Shown here piece after piece: positions 22,089 to 26,616 of a DNA stretch of 26,616 nucleotides. The position numbers were made by a program, and so were the translations under genes. The notes under the pieces were generated by a model. It was given only the letters and a program-made list of their open reading frames with translations, ran no database searches and was not told the DNA's origin. The stretch is from an uncultured Clostridia bacterium. GTDB lineage: Bacteria > Bacillota > Clostridia > Oscillospirales > CAG-272. Every line of letters starts with the position of its first letter. Position 1 is the stretch's first letter. The stretch spans positions 1 to 26,616 of the forward strand of contig CALGCW010000220.1 of assembly GCA_937884385.1 (NCBI GenBank), read 5' to 3'.

Positions 22089-24365
22089 ATGGATAGAATT
22101 GAAAGATATAAAAGGTATAAGTATTTAACCGGCTTGTCCGCTTGGGAGATAGCAAGCTATCGCGATCCATCAAACGTTATCATACTGAATGACGGTCCAA
22201 GCGGACTCAGAAAGCCCTTGAAAAACGGCTTTACTGAGCAAAACGAGGTAATAAAAACAGTGTGTATGCCCACTCCGAGTGCGCTTGCGGCATCCTTTGA
22301 CAGAGCCGCTTGCTACGAAACAGGCGAGTTGATTGCCAAGGAGTGCCTTCATCATAAGACCAACGTTTTGCTGGCTCCGGGAATAAACATCAAAAGATAT
22401 GTGATGTGCGGAAGAAACTTTGAATATTTCTCCGAGGACCCCTATCTGACGGGTGTCCTTGCCGCACAGTACGTCAACGGTCTTGAGGACAATAATGTGG
22501 GCGCGTGTGTTAAGCATTTTGCTTGCAATTCGCAGGAGCACGGAAGGACCATTAACAGCAGTGAGGTATCATTAAGGGCTCTTAACGAGATATATCTTCG
22601 GGCGTTCAAGTACACCCTGAAGTATTCCTCACCCTCTGCGATAATGACCTCATACAACAGAATAAACGGAGTCTACGTTAATGAATCCGAATATCTTCTC
22701 CAAAAGAAATTGAGAAAAGAATTCAATTTTGATGGACTGATCATGTCGGACTGGTGCGCTGTAAGCGACAAGGGCAAGACCTTCAGAACGGGACTCAATA
22801 TCGAAATGCCCCTTGCTAAAATGAGCTATGATTTTATGGACAGGGGATACGGTAAGACATTTGACGATGATGATCTTATAAGATTGGATGACGAGATATA
22901 TAAAACTATCTCAAAATTCAAAGATACGAAGCAGCTTGAAGCCTTGGATCTTGACGAGCTTCACCGTCAGGCAGTAAGCGTTGCGGAAAAAACCGCAGTT
23001 CTCGTTAAAAATGACGCGGCTTATTTGCCCGTAAGCTCAAATGATAAAATATTGGTTTTGGGATATTTTGCAAATCACGCGCGCTTTGTCGGAAAGGGAA
23101 GCGGATGGGTCAATGCATATAAGGACACGACCTTCCTTGACGTGCTCGATCAAAAGGGAATCTCCTATGATTTCCTCGAATGCTATGACGAGGAAAGCTC
23201 AAGCACAACCGTCGAAGAACTTAAAAAGTATCAAAACAAATATGACAAGGTACTGCTGTTTTTGGGACAGTACCAGTCTGACGAATCCGAGGGCATAGAC
23301 AGAAGCACCATAGAGCTCAGACCTCAACAGCTTGAGGTTTTGAGGGAGGTTAGCGAGGTGTTCGGCACCTTTGCGACGGTCTTGGTAAGCGGAAGCGTAG
23401 TAAATGTCGAGGATGTATACAACGCATCAAGCTCTATGCTTATTACCTACCTTGCGGGAGAAGGTCAGAGCGAAGCGATATTCAACAATCTCTTCGGCAT
23501 CCATAACCCAAGCGGAAGATTGCCGGAAACCTGGATTTCATCGTTGGATCAAAATCCGATAAATGACGAATATGCAAGGCGCGATATCTACCATACGTAC
23601 TATTACGATGATGTTTACGTAGGCTACAGATATTACGATATGCATAAAAACGGCTTTATCCTGCCTTTTGGATACGGATTGAGTTATTCAAGCTTCAGTT
23701 ATTCTGACATTGAGTACGATGTGCAGGGAGATAAGATAGTTATCTCGCTTAACGTGACCAACGAAAGCAATATCGACGGTGAGGACGTTATTCAGATATA
23801 TGTCGGCAAGAAAAACTCCGACATATACAGACCCGAAAAGGAGCTGAAGGCGTTCAAAAAGGTATTCGTCCGTGCGGGTGAGACTGTCGAAGCTACAATT
23901 GAAGTCGATATCGATGACATAAAATCCTACAGGGACTCCACCGACAGCTTTGAGCTTGAGGATGGAGAATACGAGGTCTACGTTGCGTTGAGTACCGAGA
24001 GAATAATCGACGAAGCGAAGATCAGTTTAGTGGGTGTTGGCTTTGAAAAGATCTCCGCCCCCGCAGAGCTTGAAAAAAGAGAAGTGCCCTCGATTTACAC
24101 TCTCGACACGCCTGCAGGAATCCTGTTCGAAAATGACGTATTCAAGCAATACGTTAAGGAAAAGGGATTACCGATAGACGTAGAGGATTTTGAAAAGAAG
24201 CTCTTCTGGATAGATTCCAAAGCGCTGCGAGTGACCATTTGCGACGGCGATATAAATATCACCTACGAGCAGATGGAAGAGCTTATCGACTATCTCAACA
24301 AAAATACAGAGATAGATCGACGCATCAATTTTGATGATATCGTCAAAAAGTACAGACCTTGGTGA
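22089..24365 (+). CDS. GH3-family beta-glycosidase, cytoplasmic
   Basis: A 758-residue glycoside hydrolase family 3 enzyme. The (beta/alpha)8 domain has LAPGINIKRYVMCGRNFEYFSEDPYL, KHFACNSQE (K142, H143) and the nucleophile in DGLIMSDWCAV (D221). The second domain carries VLGYFANHARFVGKGSG and the GRLPETW motif. The fibronectin-III-like domain is seen in EDVIQIYVGKKNSDIYRPEKELKAFKKV. An extra C-terminal stretch of about 100 residues follows. No signal peptide is present, so it should cleave imported oligosaccharides inside the cell to monosaccharides. It starts 9 nt after the previous stop with a weak ribosome binding site, suggesting translational coupling. Beta-glucosidase and beta-xylosidase are the main family activities and cannot be separated here. 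Confidence 0.94.
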   Translation: MDRIERYKRYKYLTGLSAWEIASYRDPSNVIILNDGPSGLRKPLKNGFTEQNEVIKTVCMPTPSALAASFDRAACYETGELIAKECLHHKTNVLLAPGINIKRYVMCGRNFEYFSEDPYLTGVLAAQYVNGLEDNNVGACVKHFACNSQEHGRTINSSEVSLRALNEIYLRAFKYTLKYSSPSAIMTSYNRINGVYVNESEYLLQKKLRKEFNFDGLIMSDWCAVSDKGKTFRTGLNIEMPLAKMSYDFMDRGYGKTFDDDDLIRLDDEIYKTISKFKDTKQLEALDLDELHRQAVSVAEKTAVLVKNDAAYLPVSSNDKILVLGYFANHARFVGKGSGWVNAYKDTTFLDVLDQKGISYDFLECYDEESSSTTVEELKKYQNKYDKVLLFLGQYQSDESEGIDRSTIELRPQQLEVLREVSEVFGTFATVLVSGSVVNVEDVYNASSSMLITYLAGEGQSEAIFNNLFGIHNPSGRLPETWISSLDQNPINDEYARRDIYHTYYYDDVYVGYRYYDMHKNGFILPFGYGLSYSSFSYSDIEYDVQGDKIVISLNVTNESNIDGEDVIQIYVGKKNSDIYRPEKELKAFKKVFVRAGETVEATIEVDIDDIKSYRDSTDSFELEDGEYEVYVALSTERIIDEAKISLVGVGFEKISAPAELEKREVPSIYTLDTPAGILFENDVFKQYVKEKGLPIDVEDFEKKLFWIDSKALRVTICDGDINITYEQMEELIDYLNKNTEIDRRINFDDIVKKYRPW

Positions 24366-24446
24366 GGGCGAGTGCTTTTGACGTATTGATCATAAAAAAA
24401 TCGCTTGCCGGGGCGATAATACCGGCTATTAAAAAAGGAGAAAGCT

Positions 24447-26616
24447 ATGAAACACTTAAGAATTCTCGCGTTGAGCTTAATGGTTGTCATTGTCCTTTCC
24501 GCGCTCGTTGGATGTGCGGACATCAAGGGATTTTTAGAAGGACTCATTAAGCCCGTCCTTCCTGCGTGTGAGCACGCGGGCGGACAAGCGACCTGTACTT
24601 CTAAGGCAGTGTGCGAAAAATGCGGCGAAGCTTACGGCGAAGTGCTTGGACACGACCTCGTAATCGACGAAGCAAAGGATCCCACCTGTACCGAAGCAGG
24701 TCTTACAGCGGGCGAGCACTGCTCAAGATGCGACTATAAGGTTGCACAGGAAGCAGTTGACGCGCTCGGACACAAGTGGAACGATGCAACCTGCACATCT
24801 GCAAAGACTTGTTCCGTTTGTGGAGCAACAGAGGGTGAAGCTCTCAAACACTCCTACAATGAAGGAGTTGTGACAACTGAACCCACCTGCACGGAAAAGG
24901 GTATTAAGACCTTTACGTGTACGGCAGAAGGATGCGGACATTCCTACACCGAGGAAGTTCCCGCTAAAAACCACTCCTACAGCGCAGTAGTGACCGAGCC
25001 CACTTGCACAGAGCGCGGCTACACCACTCACACTTGCGCTAACTGTAAAGATAGCTACGTAGACACATATGTAGACGCAAAGGGACACGATTACGGTGAG
25101 TGGGTAGTTGAGACACCCGCTACCGAAGAAGCTGCAGGCTTGAGATATAAGGAATGTGCTTGTGGAGATAAGGTCACCGAAACGATCCCCGCGCTTGAAC
25201 ACGTTTGTGATTTCGTTAAGGGAGAAACAACGGCTCCCACTTGTACAGAAAAGGGTTATACAACTTATAACTGCAGATGCGGTCACTCTGAAAAACGTGA
25301 TTACGTTGACGCTTTGGGTCACGATCTCAGCACAGTTACTGTTGATCCTACCTGTACGGAAGCAGGAAGCAAGACGACCTCTTGCAGCAGATGCGACTAT
25401 GAAGTAGTAGAAACACTTCCTGCTACAAAGCACTCTTATTCCGATGTAGTAACTGCTCCCACTTGCGAAGAGCAGGGCTACACTACACATACTTGCTCTA
25501 AGTGTGATGACGTATACGTAGACAGCTACACCGCTGCTACCGGACATACTGAAGAAGCTGTAGCAGGCAAGGATGCTACTTGTGAGGAAACAGGTCTTAC
25601 AGCAGGTAAGAAGTGCTCTGTTTGTGGCAAGACACTCGTCGCTCAGGAAGTAATTGAAAAGCTTCCTCATACAGAAGTAGTTGATGAAGCTGTGGATGCA
25701 ACTTGTACGGAAGAAGGCTATACAGAAGGTAAGCATTGCTCCTCTTGCGGCGAAGTACTTGTTGCTCAGGAAATCATTCGTCCTTTAGGACACACAGAGG
25801 TTGTAGATTCTGCGAAGGATCCCACATGTACCACTACGGGTCTTAAAGAGGGTAAGCACTGCTCAGTATGCGGTGAGATCCTCGTTGCACAGGAGACAAT
25901 ACCTGCTACAGGACATAAGGATGAAAACAGCGACCTTGAATGTGATGTTTGTAAAGTAAATCTTTGCACAAATCACGTTGAAGTGATCGATGCTGCTAAG
26001 GCTCCCACTTGTACCGAAACAGGTCTTACCGAAGGTAAGCACTGCTCAGCATGCGGTGAGATCCTTGTTGCGCAGGAAGTGATTCCCGCAAACGGTCATA
26101 CCGAGGTTGTTGATGAAGCAGTAGATGCGACCTGTACGACTGCAGGACGCACAGAAGGAAAGCATTGCTCCGTTTGTGGAGAAACTCTTGTAGCACAGAC
26201 GGTTATCCCCGAAAAGGGACATAAGGAAGAAACAGTTCCCGGCAAGGCAGCGACCTGCACGGAAACAGGTATCTCCGACGGTAAGAAGTGCACAGTATGC
26301 GGTGTAACAACAGTAGAACAGGAAGAAATTCCTGCTCTTGGACATAAGGAAGAAGCGCTTGCAGGCAAGGCTGCAACTTGTACGGAAGCAGGTCTTACAG
26401 CAGGTAAAAAGTGCACAGTATGCGGTGTAACGACAGTAGCACAGGAGACAATTCCTGCTCTTGGACATAAGGAAGAAGTAGTTGCAGGTAAAGCTGCAAC
26501 ATGTACAGAAACAGGTCTTACAGCAGGTAAGAAGTGCTCCGTATGTGGCGAAACAACAGTAGCACAGGAAGAAATTCCTGCTCTCGGACACACATATTCA
26601 ACATCTTATGAGTGGT
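24447..26616 (+). CDS. Cys-rich tandem-repeat lipoprotein, 3' end missing
   Basis: An open frame of at least 723 codons that runs past the window end. MKHLRILALSLMVVIVLSALVGC is a signal peptide with lipobox (C23), with AAGGAG (24435-24440) 6 nt before the ATG. The rest is built from about 35-45-residue units with the plan D-x-T/P-T-C-T-E-x-G-L-T-x-G-K-x-C-S-V-C-G-E-x-x-V-A-Q-E-x-I-P-A-L-G-H. At least 15 units are visible, each usually with one Cys in the TCTE part and a CxxC pair, followed by GH. Such units occur in large surface proteins of gut Firmicutes, but their function is not known to me. The paired Cys and His residues could form disulfides or bind metal. The last units are nearly identical to each other. 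It follows the GH3 gene after 81 nt without a clear terminator, so it may be read from the same transcript. Confidence 0.88.
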   Translation, partial: MKHLRILALSLMVVIVLSALVGCADIKGFLEGLIKPVLPACEHAGGQATCTSKAVCEKCGEAYGEVLGHDLVIDEAKDPTCTEAGLTAGEHCSRCDYKVAQEAVDALGHKWNDATCTSAKTCSVCGATEGEALKHSYNEGVVTTEPTCTEKGIKTFTCTAEGCGHSYTEEVPAKNHSYSAVVTEPTCTERGYTTHTCANCKDSYVDTYVDAKGHDYGEWVVETPATEEAAGLRYKECACGDKVTETIPALEHVCDFVKGETTAPTCTEKGYTTYNCRCGHSEKRDYVDALGHDLSTVTVDPTCTEAGSKTTSCSRCDYEVVETLPATKHSYSDVVTAPTCEEQGYTTHTCSKCDDVYVDSYTAATGHTEEAVAGKDATCEETGLTAGKKCSVCGKTLVAQEVIEKLPHTEVVDEAVDATCTEEGYTEGKHCSSCGEVLVAQEIIRPLGHTEVVDSAKDPTCTTTGLKEGKHCSVCGEILVAQETIPATGHKDENSDLECDVCKVNLCTNHVEVIDAAKAPTCTETGLTEGKHCSACGEILVAQEVIPANGHTEVVDEAVDATCTTAGRTEGKHCSVCGETLVAQTVIPEKGHKEETVPGKAATCTETGISDGKKCTVCGVTTVEQEEIPALGHKEEALAGKAATCTEAGLTAGKKCTVCGVTTVAQETIPALGHKEEVVAGKAATCTETGLTAGKKCSVCGETTVAQEEIPALGHTYSTSYEW
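24583..26610 (+). repeat. Tandem repeat array coding for Cys-rich units
   Basis: Diverged units in the first half and nearly identical units of about 120 nt toward the end (from about 26220). The gradient suggests recent expansion at the 3' side. Open antisense frames over this array are a by-product of the repeat. Confidence 0.85.

Noticed and set aside
24407..24426. Terminator after the GH3 gene
   Set aside because: The GCCGG/CCGGC pair has only 5 bp, a 10-nt loop, and no T-run after it.
24723..26593. Long minus-strand frames over the Cys-rich array
   Set aside because: They are the mirror of a repetitive coding array, have no ribosome binding site, and read as low-complexity Cys/Ser/Phe. 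The plus-strand frame has a lipoprotein signal and a good start.

Overview
The window looks like chromosome of an anaerobic, endospore-forming member of the Clostridia, probably an intestinal species. The reasons are an alpha/beta-type small acid-soluble spore protein (SASP) gene, a primary sigma factor, strong AGGAG-type ribosome binding sites, TTGACA/TATAAT promoters, many lipoproteins with a clear lipobox, and a Gram-positive style carbohydrate-uptake locus. The base composition is moderate. No tRNA, rRNA, CRISPR array, transposase or integrase was recognised.

Region 1 (1-3454) is housekeeping or isolated genes: the 3' end of the primary sigma factor gene, a small membrane protein, a convergent family-4 glycosyltransferase sharing a bidirectional terminator, and a lone PilT-type ATPase gene behind a near-consensus promoter.

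Region 2 (3455-6430) is the most unusual part. An intact SASP gene (3683-3880) is followed by a two-gene cassette with its own perfect-consensus promoter. The cassette encodes a MORN-repeat protein and a 512-residue protein joining a DUF551-like N-terminus, twelve exact 23-residue BspA-type leucine-rich repeats and a C-terminal TIR domain. Directly after it lies the 3' part of a second SASP gene without a start codon; 97 nt of it are identical to the first copy. The simplest reading is that the cassette landed between two neighbouring SASP genes and removed the front of the second. A cytoplasmic LRR-TIR protein of this kind is a candidate immune-type sensor/effector, but that role is inferred from architecture only.

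Region 3 (6430-10037) holds a single-domain HD hydrolase related to the RelA/SpoT hydrolase domain. Two minus-strand genes follow: a large DUF4886 (SGNH-fold) lipoprotein with a Ser/Thr linker and GLUG-like repeats, and an AraC-family regulator.

Region 4 (10571-24365) reads divergently from the AraC gene and is nine tightly packed genes: a lipoprotein with an Ig-like and a lectin-like domain, an RDD-like membrane protein, a sugar-binding lipoprotein, two ABC permeases, an MsmX/MalK-type ATPase with two large insertions, a GH43 lipoprotein, a second SGNH/SASA-type esterase lipoprotein, and a GH3 glycosidase without a signal peptide. Together they fit a scheme of surface deacetylation and trimming of a decorated polysaccharide, oligosaccharide import, and intracellular hydrolysis by GH3. 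An acetylated xylan-type hemicellulose is a reasonable guess for the substrate but is not proven. The 533-nt divergent intergenic region carries several palindromes and candidate extended -10 promoters.

Region 5 (24447-end) is the 5' part of a large lipoprotein built from Cys-rich tandem repeats; it runs off the window.
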